From the NCBI RefSeq assembly GCF_016102005.1, contig NZ_JACFPL010000002.1, forward strand, positions 62,001 through 126,000: DNA of 64,000 bases. Reading direction: 5' to 3'. The notes under the pieces are model-generated. The model was not told where the DNA came from, searched no databases, and saw only the letters and a list, made by a program, of their open reading frames with translations. This stretch comes from Bifidobacterium choladohabitans (GTDB lineage: Bacteria > Actinomycetota > Actinomycetes > Actinomycetales > Bifidobacteriaceae). The translations under genes were made by a program, and so were the position numbers. Of the stretch, positions 35,979-46,519 are shown piece by piece. The stretch's first letter is position 1, and every line of letters starts with the position of its first letter.

Positions 35979-36643
35979 GCCCGGCCCACCTCGATGATCC
36001 GGTAGCCCTTGGACGAGGCATATTTCTCCGCCGTCCAGCCGGAGCCCAGGGCCTGAGCCAGCCAGGGAATCAGGGAGTCGGCGCCCAGGTTGCGCTGGAC
36101 CACCAGGTAGGCCCGGCCTTGGGGTTTCAGTCTGGGCAGGTAGGTCATCAGCAGGTCGTGCAGGGCCGTCTTGCCCACCCGGATGGGCGGATTGGACCAT
36201 ATCAGGTCAAAGCACAGATCGTCCGGCACCTGCTCCGGGGTCAGCGTGTGCACCCTGTCAAGGCCCTGGGACCGGGCGTTGCGGGCGGTCAGATCCAGGG
36301 CCCGCAGGTTGGTGTCCACAGCATAGACGCTGGCCTTTGGCGACTGGATGGCCATGCTCAGGGCGATGGGCCCCCAGCCGCAGCCCAGGTCCAGAAAATC
36401 GCCCTCGACCGGGGGCTGGGGGACGCGTTTGAGCAGGACCGAGGTGCCCAGGTCAAGCCTGCCCGACGAGAAGACCCCGTGGGAGACCTCCACCTGGCAG
36501 GTGCGGCCGGCCAGCTCCACCCGGATGGTCCGCCGCTGGTCGGGGGAGGCCGGACGGGCCACGAAGTACTGTTCGCCTCCGCCCGTCCCGGTCCTGGAGG
36601 ATTGCCCCCGGCTGCTGCCATGGTCCCTGTGCGTCATGTCCAT
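35975..36643 (-). CDS. RsmC-like class I SAM methyltransferase
   Basis: 222 residues if it begins at ATG 36643 (MDMTHRDHG); ATG 36637 is nearly equal. Seen: EQYFVARP at the N-terminus, SHGVFSSGRLDLGTSVLL, the SAM-binding loop DFLDLGCGWGPIAL, an acidic end of the next strand in AVDTNLRAL, and the catalytic-type SNPPIRVGK typical of RsmC/RsmD N-methyltransferases of guanine or adenine. Probably modifies 16S rRNA G1207 or a similar base; the exact target is inference. First gene of the methyltransferase-hrpA-membrane protein unit. Confidence 0.82.
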   Translation of the reverse strand: MDMTHRDHGSSRGQSSRTGTGGGEQYFVARPASPDQRRTIRVELAGRTCQVEVSHGVFSSGRLDLGTSVLLKRVPQPPVEGDFLDLGCGWGPIALSMAIQSPKASVYAVDTNLRALDLTARNARSQGLDRVHTLTPEQVPDDLCFDLIWSNPPIRVGKTALHDLLMTYLPRLKPQGRAYLVVQRNLGADSLIPWLAQALGSGWTAEKYASSKGYRIIEVGRA

Positions 36644-36772
36644 CCCGTCCGTCTTTGAAGTCTGCCCGTCCCTCGGGCGCTCGCTGATGTCTGCTAAGAA
36701 GATGATAATAAAGACTGTGTCATGATTCCGCCTACACCGGATTCGTTCCCTAGTCCATAGATCAATGCAGAG

Positions 36773-39390
<2,618 letters not shown>

Positions 39391-39460
39391 GTATTTCTCG
39401 GAAGACCTTGCCTTGTGACCCCTGGTGGCATACTTTGGTGATTGATGAATCGGGGTATGC

Positions 39461-40390
39461 ATGAGCGCTCATGAAGGTGGTGTCCAGGGCGGCGGGTCCG
39501 CCCATCGTCGACAGTTGCTGACGACCCTGGCGCTGACGGGCTCGGTATTCGTGGCCGAAGTCGTCGGTGCCTTGGTCACCCGCAGCCTGGCCTTGCTGGT
39601 CGACGCCGGGCACATGATGACCGACATGGCCGTGCTGATCGCCTCCACTGTCACGGCAGTGTTGATGGAGCGCCGTCCCACAAACCGGAGGACATGGGGC
39701 TGGTCCCGTCTGGAGGTCATCACGGCGGCCGGCGGTGCTCTGGTTCTGCTGGCTGTGGGCGTCTACGCCATTGTGGAGGCTGTCTTGCGGCTCTGGTCGC
39801 CCGGGCGGGACCAGGTTCATCAGCAGGGGCTGCTGCTCTTCTTCGGCATTTTGGGCCTGGCTGCCAATGTGGGGTCCATCCTGGTTCTGGCCTCCGGGCA
39901 TAAGGACAACCTGAACATGCGTGCCGCTTTTCTCGAAGTGGTCAACGATGCATTGGGTTCGGTGGCGGTTCTGATATCGGCTGTGGTCATGATGATCACC
40001 GGTTGGGCTGGATTCGATGCTGTAGCGGGAGCCCTGATTGCTCTGCTGATGATTCCCCGCGCGATCAAACTGCTGGCCAGCAGTGTCTCCGTGCTTCTTG
40101 AGGAGACCCCGGCGGACCTCGACATGGCCAAGGTCAGGAAGCACCTGGAGGGTGTGCCCGGCGTGCTTGAGGTTCACGACCTGCATGCCAACAGTGTTTC
40201 CACCGGCCTGCCGCAGCTGACGGCACATGTGGTGGTGCGTCAGGGAACGACGGCCGTTGAAAACGAACGCATTCTGACCAGCATGCAGCGCTGTCTGCGC
40301 AATCATTTCCCGGTCTCGGTCGAACACACGACCTTCCAGATAGAACCGCAGGGTCACCGGGACAGCAGCGGCGAGCATTTGGACATGTAG
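39461..40390 (+). CDS. cation diffusion facilitator (Zn/divalent metal efflux)
   Basis: 309 residues, six membrane helices and a cytosolic C-terminal domain. Exports divalent metal, usually Zn2+, against protons. Metal site in helix 2 is clear (DAGHMMTDM, HxxxD). In helix 5 the usual HxxxD is LEVVND, with Glu at the His place. The C-terminal domain begins near PADLDMAKVRKHLEG and contains HDLHANSVSTGLP and a His-containing strand TAHVVVRQG. It stands alone between ldh and lexA (convergent with lexA). Confidence 0.9.
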   Translation: MSAHEGGVQGGGSAHRRQLLTTLALTGSVFVAEVVGALVTRSLALLVDAGHMMTDMAVLIASTVTAVLMERRPTNRRTWGWSRLEVITAAGGALVLLAVGVYAIVEAVLRLWSPGRDQVHQQGLLLFFGILGLAANVGSILVLASGHKDNLNMRAAFLEVVNDALGSVAVLISAVVMMITGWAGFDAVAGALIALLMIPRAIKLLASSVSVLLEETPADLDMAKVRKHLEGVPGVLEVHDLHANSVSTGLPQLTAHVVVRQGTTAVENERILTSMQRCLRNHFPVSVEHTTFQIEPQGHRDSSGEHLDM

Positions 40391-40393
40391 CCT

Positions 40394-41182
40394 TCAGACC
40401 TTGCGCAGGACTGTGACCACCTTGCCCATGATGACGGCGTGGGTGCCGTCAATAGGGGAGTAAGCCGGGTTGTGGGGAATCAGCCAGACGTGGTCCTTCT
40501 CGCGACGGAAGGTCTTTACCGTGGCCCCATCGTCCAGCAGGGCCGCGACGATGTCTCCATTCTCAGCCTCCTGCTGGCGGCGGACGACCACGAAGTCCCC
40601 GTCGCAGATGGCGGCGTCGACCATGGAATCCCCATGGACCTCAAGCATGAAGAGCTCGCCGGATCCGGTCAGGCGCTCGGGCAGGCGCATGACATCATCC
40701 ACATGCTGCTCGGCCAGAATGGGCTGACCTGCGGCGATCCTGCCGACCAGGGGCACGTCACGCGACTGCATGATGGCCTCGTCGGCCTGTGTGTCGGGGA
40801 AGGGCATGATCCTGGCGGTTCCAGCAGTCGGCTCAGGTTGGTCCTGAACCAGCTCTATGGCACGTCCCTTGTTGGCAGTCAGACGAATGTATCCCAGATC
40901 CTGCAGGACCTGAAGCTGGTGTTTGACGGAAGAAGTGCTGCGTAGTCCCGCGTCCTTGCCGATTTCCCTGTAGGAGGGCAGAAATCCGCGTTCCGACAGG
41001 TGCCGCTTAATGGCTTCCAACACCCTGGCCTGGCGATCGGTCAGCTTGGGCCTGGACCCCTGATTCGGATGCTCGGTGCTGGCGGAGGTCTCAGCGGTTT
41101 CCTGAGAGGTTGCGCCATGAGCGGCGCTGGACTTGCTGTCGGAGCTCATGGTTGCAGGCCCGACAAAGGGGATGGTGCTCAC
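40394..41182 (-). CDS. lexA: SOS repressor LexA
   Basis: 262 residues. Winged-HTH DNA-binding domain (KLTDRQARVLEAIKRHL, GLRSTSSVKHQLQVLQDLGYIR) and self-cleaving peptidase domain: the Ala-Gly cleavage site in GRIAAGQPILAEQ, nucleophile Ser in HGDSMVDAAI and the general-base Lys in DGATVKTFRRE. GTG start at 41182 with AAGGAAAGGAG 6 bp before it. The first 40 residues are a Ser/Thr/Glu-rich extension. Its own promoter carries a LexA box at 41240-41251, so it is autoregulated, as expected. Confidence 0.97.
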   Translation of the reverse strand: MSTIPFVGPATMSSDSKSSAAHGATSQETAETSASTEHPNQGSRPKLTDRQARVLEAIKRHLSERGFLPSYREIGKDAGLRSTSSVKHQLQVLQDLGYIRLTANKGRAIELVQDQPEPTAGTARIMPFPDTQADEAIMQSRDVPLVGRIAAGQPILAEQHVDDVMRLPERLTGSGELFMLEVHGDSMVDAAICDGDFVVVRRQQEAENGDIVAALLDDGATVKTFRREKDHVWLIPHNPAYSPIDGTHAVIMGKVVTVLRKV

Positions 41183-41212
41183 GGATGGCTCCTTTCCTTG
41201 GAAACTGAACTC

Positions 41213-41241
41213 AGTCTAACCTGCCCAAAGTGAAAAATCAA
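41213..41241 (-). promoter_or_regulatory. lexA promoter
   Basis: Read on the minus strand: -35 TTGATT (41241-41236), 17-bp spacer, -10 TAGACT (41218-41213), about 30 bp before the lexA GTG. The LexA box at 41240-41251 touches the -35 box. Confidence 0.65.
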
Positions 41242-41251
41242 ACAAATGTTC
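41240..41251. promoter_or_regulatory. LexA (SOS) box, lexA-proximal
   Basis: AAACAAATGTTC, one base off the symmetric GAACAnnTGTTC-type site seen twice more in this intergenic region, and followed by G. It overlaps the -35 of lexA. Confidence 0.78.
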
Positions 41252-41260
41252 GAATCGGCC

Positions 41261-41289
41261 TTGCCAAACGACGAGTGAGATGCCAGAAT
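41261..41289 (+). promoter_or_regulatory. promoter of the LysM gene
   Basis: -35 TTGCCA (41261-41266), 17-bp spacer, -10 CAGAAT (41284-41289). Two LexA boxes begin 3 and 19 bp downstream of the -10, over the expected start site, which should give tight repression. Confidence 0.65.
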
Positions 41290-41291
41290 GA

Positions 41292-41319
41292 GAACATCTG
41301 TTCGATAGAACAAATGTTC
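41292..41319. promoter_or_regulatory. two tandem LexA (SOS) boxes before the LysM gene
   Basis: GAACATCTGTTC (41292-41303) and GAACAAATGTTC (41308-41319), both with perfect GAACA/TGTTC arms, centres 16 bp apart (about one and a half helical turns). They match the known actinobacterial SOS box. Confidence 0.9.
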
Positions 41320-41333
41320 GAAAGAGGTGTGCT

Positions 41334-41762
41334 GTGGTTGTTCGTGCCGGTGTCGGTTCCCGCATGTCTACGCCGTCGAGCCTGCCCTCGGCCTGCCGGG
41401 TGTATGTCAGTTCCCTGTTCTCGTCCGTCATGCTGCGTCTTCGCAGTGCCGCCAAAGCCTGTGTGTCCAATCAGGGTTTCGTGGGTGTCATCGTGCGCAG
41501 ATTCGCGGCTTTTCTGGCTGTCGGCGCGATGACCCTGATTGGGGCCGGATGGATGGCTCGTCCGGCCAGCTCCGCTCCAGGACCGCAGGAGGTCATTACA
41601 AGAACGGTCCGTCCGGGCGATAATGTCTGGTCCTATGCAGCCTCGATCACCCCGCAAGGCGAGGATGTCACTGAAAACGTGGACCGCATCATGCGGATCA
41701 ACAACATGTCCTCGCCCAACCTGCGCGTTGGTGACCGAATTCTGATTCCCAGCGACGATTGA
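41334..41762 (+). CDS. SOS-induced LysM membrane protein, probable division inhibitor
   Basis: 142 residues from GTG 41334 (GAGGTG just upstream), or 132 from ATG 41364. One membrane helix at about 53-75 preceded by positive charges, then an extracytoplasmic LysM domain (TRTVRPGDNVWSYAASI, RIMRINNMSSPNLRVGDRILIP). A small LysM membrane protein divergent from lexA and under LexA boxes is the layout of YneA in Bacillus, DivS in Corynebacterium and ChiZ (Rv2719c) in Mycobacterium, which delay division during DNA damage. Function here follows from that layout; the sequence itself shows only the TM plus LysM. Confidence 0.85.
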   Translation: MVVRAGVGSRMSTPSSLPSACRVYVSSLFSSVMLRLRSAAKACVSNQGFVGVIVRRFAAFLAVGAMTLIGAGWMARPASSAPGPQEVITRTVRPGDNVWSYAASITPQGEDVTENVDRIMRINNMSSPNLRVGDRILIPSDD

Positions 41763-41919
41763 TGCAGCGACTTTCGGTCCAGGGAATTACCGACGCGGCT
41801 TCAATGACTCGTCGCCGGGATGAAGGTACTAGCTGAATTCAAGGAGTTTGTCCAGGGTTATACGCTGATAGGCCCGGTATACGTGGGTCTTGAGGTTCTT
41901 TGGCGCTATGATATTACAT

Positions 41920-42402
41920 ATGCATTGTCCTTTCTGCCAGAATCCCGATACCAAGGTTGTGGATACACGAATCAGCGACGACGGCCATGCCATAAGACGC
42001 CGCCGTGAGTGTCCGAACTGCTCGCGTCGGTTCACCACGGTGGAGACCTCGATCCTCCTGGTCATGAAACGTTCAGGCAACGCCGAACCCTTCAACCGCG
42101 ACAAGGTCATCTCTGGTGTAAGGAAGGCCTGCCAGGGCAGGCCCATCGATGAGAATGACCTGAAGCTCCTGGGCCAGCAGGTCGAAGAGGATCTGCGTTC
42201 GCGCGGCCTGGCTCAGGTCGATTCGGAAGAGGTCGGCAGGGCCATTCTGAAGCCCCTTAGGGAGCTGGACGAGGTGGCCTATCTGCGCTTCGCCTCGGTC
42301 TACCGCAACTTCAGCAACCTGGAGGACTTCCAGCAGGCCATCGACACCCTTCGCGCCGAGGACCAGTCAGCTGAAGAGCAGCCTGCGACTGCACAGTCCT
42401 GA
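41920..42402 (+). CDS. nrdR: transcriptional repressor NrdR
   Basis: 160 residues from ATG 41920 ([17 protein letters not shown]); ATG 41908 is in frame but unlikely. Zinc ribbon with MHCPFC and CPNCSRRF, then an ATP-cone domain ([24 protein letters not shown]). Senses ATP/dATP and represses ribonucleotide reductase genes. Lies downstream of the SOS LysM gene, as nrdR also does in other actinobacteria; the 157-bp gap probably has its own promoter. The nrd targets are not in the window. Confidence 0.96.
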   Translation: MHCPFCQNPDTKVVDTRISDDGHAIRRRRECPNCSRRFTTVETSILLVMKRSGNAEPFNRDKVISGVRKACQGRPIDENDLKLLGQQVEEDLRSRGLAQVDSEEVGRAILKPLRELDEVAYLRFASVYRNFSNLEDFQQAIDTLRAEDQSAEEQPATAQS

Positions 42403-42421
42403 AATTAGACTCTTAGGCGCA

Positions 42422-44656
42422 TCATCCCAGATTCAGCAACCTCTGATCCTCGGAAGTCTGAGCGATGACCAGTTCCTGGGTCGGTCGCGTCATGGCCACA
42501 TAGAGGTCGGCCGCCGCGCTCAGCCTGGAGGGGGCTTCATTCTGAATGGCTCCAGGCTCAACCAGAACCACGGCGTCGAACTCCAGGCCCTTGGTGTGGC
42601 CGGTGGTTGTGACCGTGATCTGGTGCTGCTGAGCCTTATCGATATGCAACTGTGAGCCGACCTCGGATTCCAGGGCGCTGGGAACGATGATGGCCAGGCG
42701 TCCGGTACCGTCTTTGCCCAGGTGACGTTCCGCCAGTTCGCCCACAAGGTCGGGCAGCTGGTCCAGCAGGCTGGCCTGATCGTCGGCCCGCAGGTGGCTG
42801 ACCGAGCCTTCCACCTCACGCACAGCCTTGAGCGTGGAAACCTCAAGACCCTCGGAGGCGGCGAAGGAGGAAGCCAGGTTGGATACCTGACGAGGGTTGC
42901 GATAGTCGATGGTCAGCTGCCGCAGGTCCCATCCGTCCGGGCCGAAAAGCCTGTCCATGGTGGAGGCCCATGACCGGGTGCCGCCAAGGGCCGCCGTCTG
43001 GGCCACGTCCCCGACGATGGTGAAGGACCGGGATGGGCAGCGCCGGACCAGCATCCTCCAGTCCATGGCCGTCAGTTCCTGGGCTTCGTCGACCACGATG
43101 TGCCCGTAGACCCACTCTCGGTCGGCGGCCGCCTGAGTGGCTGCCTGGTTCTCGTCCTCGCCATTGATGGAATCCAGCAGCATCTGCGAGGTCACGATGC
43201 CTGTGCCGATGCCGTTCTGGGCCAGGGTGTCGCTGGCAAATTGACGTTCCTCATCGCGTCGGGCCTTTTCGGCCTGTTCACGATCCGCCTGGCGGGGGTC
43301 TGGGCCCAGCAGCTCCATGGCCTCATCCAGGATGGGGATGTCGGATACGGTAAGTTCGGCGCCGTCCTGGCGGGTCAGCAGGTCGATCTGTTCCGGGGTC
43401 AGCCAGGGGGCGAACCGGCGCAGACGATCCGGCCTGGACCAGAGGTCGTTGACCAGCCAGCGGGGGTTCATGGGCAGCCAGGCCAGGTTGAGGGTACGCC
43501 GCACCTGGTCGTTCAGCCGTAGCAGGGAGGTGACCCGGGCAAGTTCCTCGGCTCCGGGCTGATAGTCCACCCCTTCGGCATAGCGGGCGGTCATGGCGTT
43601 CAGGGCCGAGCGCACGAAGGTGTTCCTGGCCTTGTTGTGGGGCTGGTGGCTGCGTCGGGCATCGACCAGGGCCTGTTCCAGGTCGACCGCAAGCATGGGG
43701 ACTGCCACCCCATCCACCTTGACCGTTGGCAGGGAGGCAGGCACCCGCTCCCGGGAGGCGACGGCGTTGGCTACGGCCTCGGCCATGCGGATGTCCCCCT
43801 TGAGCCGGGCCACCTGAGGATCCTCCTGGCGTTCGGTGCTGATGCCGGGGATGAGGTCGCCCATGGTTCGGCTGAGCACTCCGGTCTCGCCCAGGGAGGG
43901 CAGGACCTGGTCGATGTAGTGCAGGAAGGCGTTGCTTGGCCCGACAATCAGCACGCCTGAACTCTCGAGTCTGCGCCTATGGGTATAGAGCAGATAGGCC
44001 GCCCGGTGCAGGGCCACGGCGGTCTTGCCGGTGCCTGGTCCTCCCTGGACCACCAACGGGCGGGTCATGGGGGAGCGGATGATCCGGTCCTGTTCGGCCT
44101 GGATGGTGGCCACGATGTCGGTCATCTGCCCGGTGCGGCGGCTGGACAGGGAGGCCATGAGCGCGCCCTCGCCGGCCAGGGTGCCGCCCTGGGCCGCCTT
44201 GTCCACTTCGGGGGCCGACAGATCCAGAACCTCATCCTCGATGCCGGTGACCTGGCGGAAGTTGAGGGTGATGTGCCGACGCATGACGATGTCGCCGTGG
44301 TCCGCCGGGGTGGCCTCGTAGAAGGGGCGTGCCGCCTCGGCACGCCAGTCGGTCAGGATGGGCTCATGGTTGCTGTCCAGCAGGCCCAGTCGCCCGATAT
44401 ATCGTCGGCCGCCTTGTGCCGTATCCAGCCGGCCGAAGACCAGACGGTCCTCCACGGCCCGCAGCTGGGTGAGCCGGTCCTCGTACATGTTGGCGAATGA
44501 ATCCCGCTCGGTGCGCTGGGTGGGCGATCCGTGGGAGCCGGCGGCCCGGACCGCGTCCAGTCTGGTCCTGGCCTGGGTCCGCAGCTCGTCCAGACGGCCG
44601 TAGGCCTTGTCCACCGCCGTCTGCTCTTCATACAGCTGTGAGGAATAGCTCGACAT
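42422..44656 (-). CDS. helD: HelD-like superfamily 1 helicase / RNA polymerase recycling factor
   Basis: 744 residues from ATG 44656 (MSSYSSQLYEEQTAVD). N-terminal coiled-coil arm (about 1-60, EEQTAVDKAYGRLDELRTQAR), Walker A GGPGTGKTAVALHRAAYLL, VDEAQELTAMDWRM (motif II), IVGDVAQTAALGG, IDYRNPRQV, and late motifs TTGHTKGLEFDAVVLVEP and YVAMTRPTQEL. This split UvrD-like order with a long N-terminal arm fits HelD, which removes stalled RNA polymerase, more than a DNA repair helicase. Convergent with nrdR; begins 277 bp from mraZ on the other strand. Confidence 0.86.
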   Translation of the reverse strand: MSSYSSQLYEEQTAVDKAYGRLDELRTQARTRLDAVRAAGSHGSPTQRTERDSFANMYEDRLTQLRAVEDRLVFGRLDTAQGGRRYIGRLGLLDSNHEPILTDWRAEAARPFYEATPADHGDIVMRRHITLNFRQVTGIEDEVLDLSAPEVDKAAQGGTLAGEGALMASLSSRRTGQMTDIVATIQAEQDRIIRSPMTRPLVVQGGPGTGKTAVALHRAAYLLYTHRRRLESSGVLIVGPSNAFLHYIDQVLPSLGETGVLSRTMGDLIPGISTERQEDPQVARLKGDIRMAEAVANAVASRERVPASLPTVKVDGVAVPMLAVDLEQALVDARRSHQPHNKARNTFVRSALNAMTARYAEGVDYQPGAEELARVTSLLRLNDQVRRTLNLAWLPMNPRWLVNDLWSRPDRLRRFAPWLTPEQIDLLTRQDGAELTVSDIPILDEAMELLGPDPRQADREQAEKARRDEERQFASDTLAQNGIGTGIVTSQMLLDSINGEDENQAATQAAADREWVYGHIVVDEAQELTAMDWRMLVRRCPSRSFTIVGDVAQTAALGGTRSWASTMDRLFGPDGWDLRQLTIDYRNPRQVSNLASSFAASEGLEVSTLKAVREVEGSVSHLRADDQASLLDQLPDLVGELAERHLGKDGTGRLAIIVPSALESEVGSQLHIDKAQQHQITVTTTGHTKGLEFDAVVLVEPGAIQNEAPSRLSAAADLYVAMTRPTQELVIAQTSEDQRLLNLG

Positions 44657-44839
44657 GTGCGTCCGTTCTGTCCAATGTTCAAAAATCGGATGATCCAATA
44701 TACCGCTGGACCTCTACTTTTTCGGCCCGGCAGATCCGTGGTAGCGCCCTCTTCGCCGGGTGGCGAAACGCCGGACCGGACACTTTGGCGAGTCGAATGG
44801 TTGGGTTTGGGCCTGAAGTGGTGTCAAGGTGGTGAGCAA
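44657..44839. other. divergent region between helD and the mraZ operator
   Basis: About 180 bp before the TGGGG boxes. It should hold the helD promoter (minus) and the dcw promoter (+). I see GGGTGGCGAAACGCCGGACC-type GC-rich sequence and no clear -35/-10 pair; no gene or RNA is evident. Confidence 0.45.
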
Positions 44840-44869
44840 TGGGGATAAGTGGGGTAAAGTGGGGAGCAC
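44840..44869 (+). promoter_or_regulatory. MraZ operator: three TGGGG boxes at 10-bp spacing
   Basis: TGGGG at 44840-44844, 44850-44854 and 44860-44864, each followed by 5 bases (ATAAG, TAAAG, AGCAC). MraZ from other bacteria binds TGGGN repeats with 5-nt spacers before its own gene, so this is the expected autoregulatory site. It lies about 70-95 bp before the mraZ ATG. A further TGGGG at 44891 is out of register. Confidence 0.85.
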
Positions 44870-44933
44870 TGCGCAGGGGACACTACCCAATGGGGCCGTC
44901 CCATGGTTACCGAACTGGCATTGGAGGTGGGGC

Positions 44934-45416
44934 ATGGCCGATACATACGACGCAGATGCTGCCTTGCCTTCCCTGCCGCCCATGCTTCTGGGCACCTACA
45001 CCCCCAAGATGGATTCCAAGGGCCGCCTGGCGCTGCCCGCCAAGTTCCGCGCCCAGCTGGGTCAGGGCCTGGTCATGACCCGTGGCCAGGAACGTTGCGT
45101 CAGTCTGCTGCCCGCTGAGGAATTTCGGCGGATGGCCGTGCGCATCCAACACACCTCCATGGGCGACAAGTCGGCCAGGGACTACCTGCGTGTATTCCTG
45201 TCCGGCGCTGTCGACCAGGTCCCCGACAAGCAGGGTCGCATCCTGGTTCCGCCCATGCTCCGCTCCTATGCACGGCTGACCGGTCCCGTCGTGGTCATCG
45301 GTGTGGGCACCCGTGCCGAGATCTGGAATCTGGATTCCTGGACCGCATACCTTGAGAGCAAGGAACAGGGCTACGCCGACATTGCCGACGATGTTCTTCC
45401 TGCGGTGGATTGCTGA
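44934..45416 (+). CDS. mraZ: transcriptional regulator MraZ
   Basis: 160 residues from ATG 44934 with a strong GGAGGTGGGG upstream. A longer frame opening at 44829 would put the operator boxes inside the gene and is rejected. Two AbrB-like swapped-hairpin repeats: GTYTPKMDSKGRLALPAKFR and VDQVPDKQGRILVPPMLR, both with the DxxGRxxxP motif. First gene of the dcw cluster; controls it together with the TGGGG boxes. Confidence 0.95.
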   Translation: MADTYDADAALPSLPPMLLGTYTPKMDSKGRLALPAKFRAQLGQGLVMTRGQERCVSLLPAEEFRRMAVRIQHTSMGDKSARDYLRVFLSGAVDQVPDKQGRILVPPMLRSYARLTGPVVVIGVGTRAEIWNLDSWTAYLESKEQGYADIADDVLPAVDC

Positions 45417-45427
45417 TGGAGGCCCTC

Positions 45428-46519
45428 ATGGAAAATCGCAATCCACCCGATCAGGAGGCCGTGGACAGAGGCATGGTCCACCGTCCCGTACTGCTGGAGC
45501 GTTGTCTTGCGCTGGCCCGGCCCGCCTTGGAGCACCCGGGGGCCGTGGCTGTGGATTGCACGCTGGGTCTGGCAGGGCATGCCACCGCCTTCCTCAAGGC
45601 TTGCCCTGAGGCCTGTCTTATCGGCATCGACAGGGATCTTGAAGCCCTGGATCTGGCCACTGGCCGGATGCGTGACGAGGGTCTGGCCGACCGCTTCACG
45701 CCGGTACACGCCCCCTTTGACCAGCTGGACCGGCAACTGGATGCACTGGGAGTGGGCCAGGTGGACCTGGTCTTCATGGATCTGGGGCTCTCCTCCCTGC
45801 AGATCGACCAGCGCGACAGGGGCTTCACCTACCGGCAGGATGCCCCGCTGGACATGCGCATGGACACCAGCCAGGAGCTGACGGCCGCACAGGTCCTGGC
45901 CGAGTACGACCAGGAACACTTGGCCGACATCTTCTCCCGGTATGGGGAGGAACGCTATGCGGGACGCATCGCCCGGGCCATCGTCGAGGCCAGGCAGGAG
46001 CAGCCGCTGACCACCTCGGCCCAGCTGGACCGCCTGGTCGACAGGGCTGTGCCGCGCGGCCACCGTCCTCCGGGCAATCCGGCCAAGAGGGTCTTTCAAG
46101 CCCTGCGCATCGAGGTCAACGGGGAGCTGGACCGTCTGAGGCGAACCCTGCCCCAGGCCATCCTGCGGCTGGCCCAGGGGGGTCGTCTGCTTGTGGAGTC
46201 CTACCATTCCCTGGAGGACCGCATGGTCAAGCGCTTCATGGCGCCTGGGTTGCATGTCGACCTTCCTGCGGGCATGCCGGTGGTGCCCGATCAGGCCCGT
46301 CCCTACCTGTCGGATCTGACTCACGGGGCCATCAAGGCAGACCCGGCCGAGCGGGAACGCAACCCCCGGTCCGCCTCGGTCCGCCTGCGGGCTGTGGAGA
46401 TGAGCGGAACCATCCCTGAGGAACGTCGTCGTCGGCTTCAGGCCGAGGCCCGTGGTGAGGGTTCGGATGGTCGCCGTCGCCGCGTCGGCCACGGTTCGGA
46501 ATCGAGGCGCCGGTCATGA
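45428..46519 (+). CDS. rsmH: 16S rRNA C1402 N4-methyltransferase
   Basis: 363 residues from ATG 45428, preferred because GGAGG lies 5 bp before it; ATG 45416, overlapping the mraZ stop (TGATG), is the alternative and adds MEAL. Class I SAM fold: AVDCTLGLAGHATAFL (SAM loop), IGIDRDLEALDLA, MDLGLSSLQIDQRDRGFTYR, MRMDTSQELTA, then the inserted helical domain and the C-terminal ESYHSLEDRMVKRFM and NPRSASVRLRAVE. Methylates the ribosomal P-site C1402. The basic C-terminal tail overlaps the next gene by 4 bp. Confidence 0.95.
   Translation: MENRNPPDQEAVDRGMVHRPVLLERCLALARPALEHPGAVAVDCTLGLAGHATAFLKACPEACLIGIDRDLEALDLATGRMRDEGLADRFTPVHAPFDQLDRQLDALGVGQVDLVFMDLGLSSLQIDQRDRGFTYRQDAPLDMRMDTSQELTAAQVLAEYDQEHLADIFSRYGEERYAGRIARAIVEARQEQPLTTSAQLDRLVDRAVPRGHRPPGNPAKRVFQALRIEVNGELDRLRRTLPQAILRLAQGGRLLVESYHSLEDRMVKRFMAPGLHVDLPAGMPVVPDQARPYLSDLTHGAIKADPAERERNPRSASVRLRAVEMSGTIPEERRRRLQAEARGEGSDGRRRRVGHGSESRRRS

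Noticed and set aside
44829-44933. Extended mraZ start at the GTG of 44829
   Set aside because: The extra 35 residues include the operator repeats and do not look like MraZ; the ATG at 44934 has a far better ribosome binding site.
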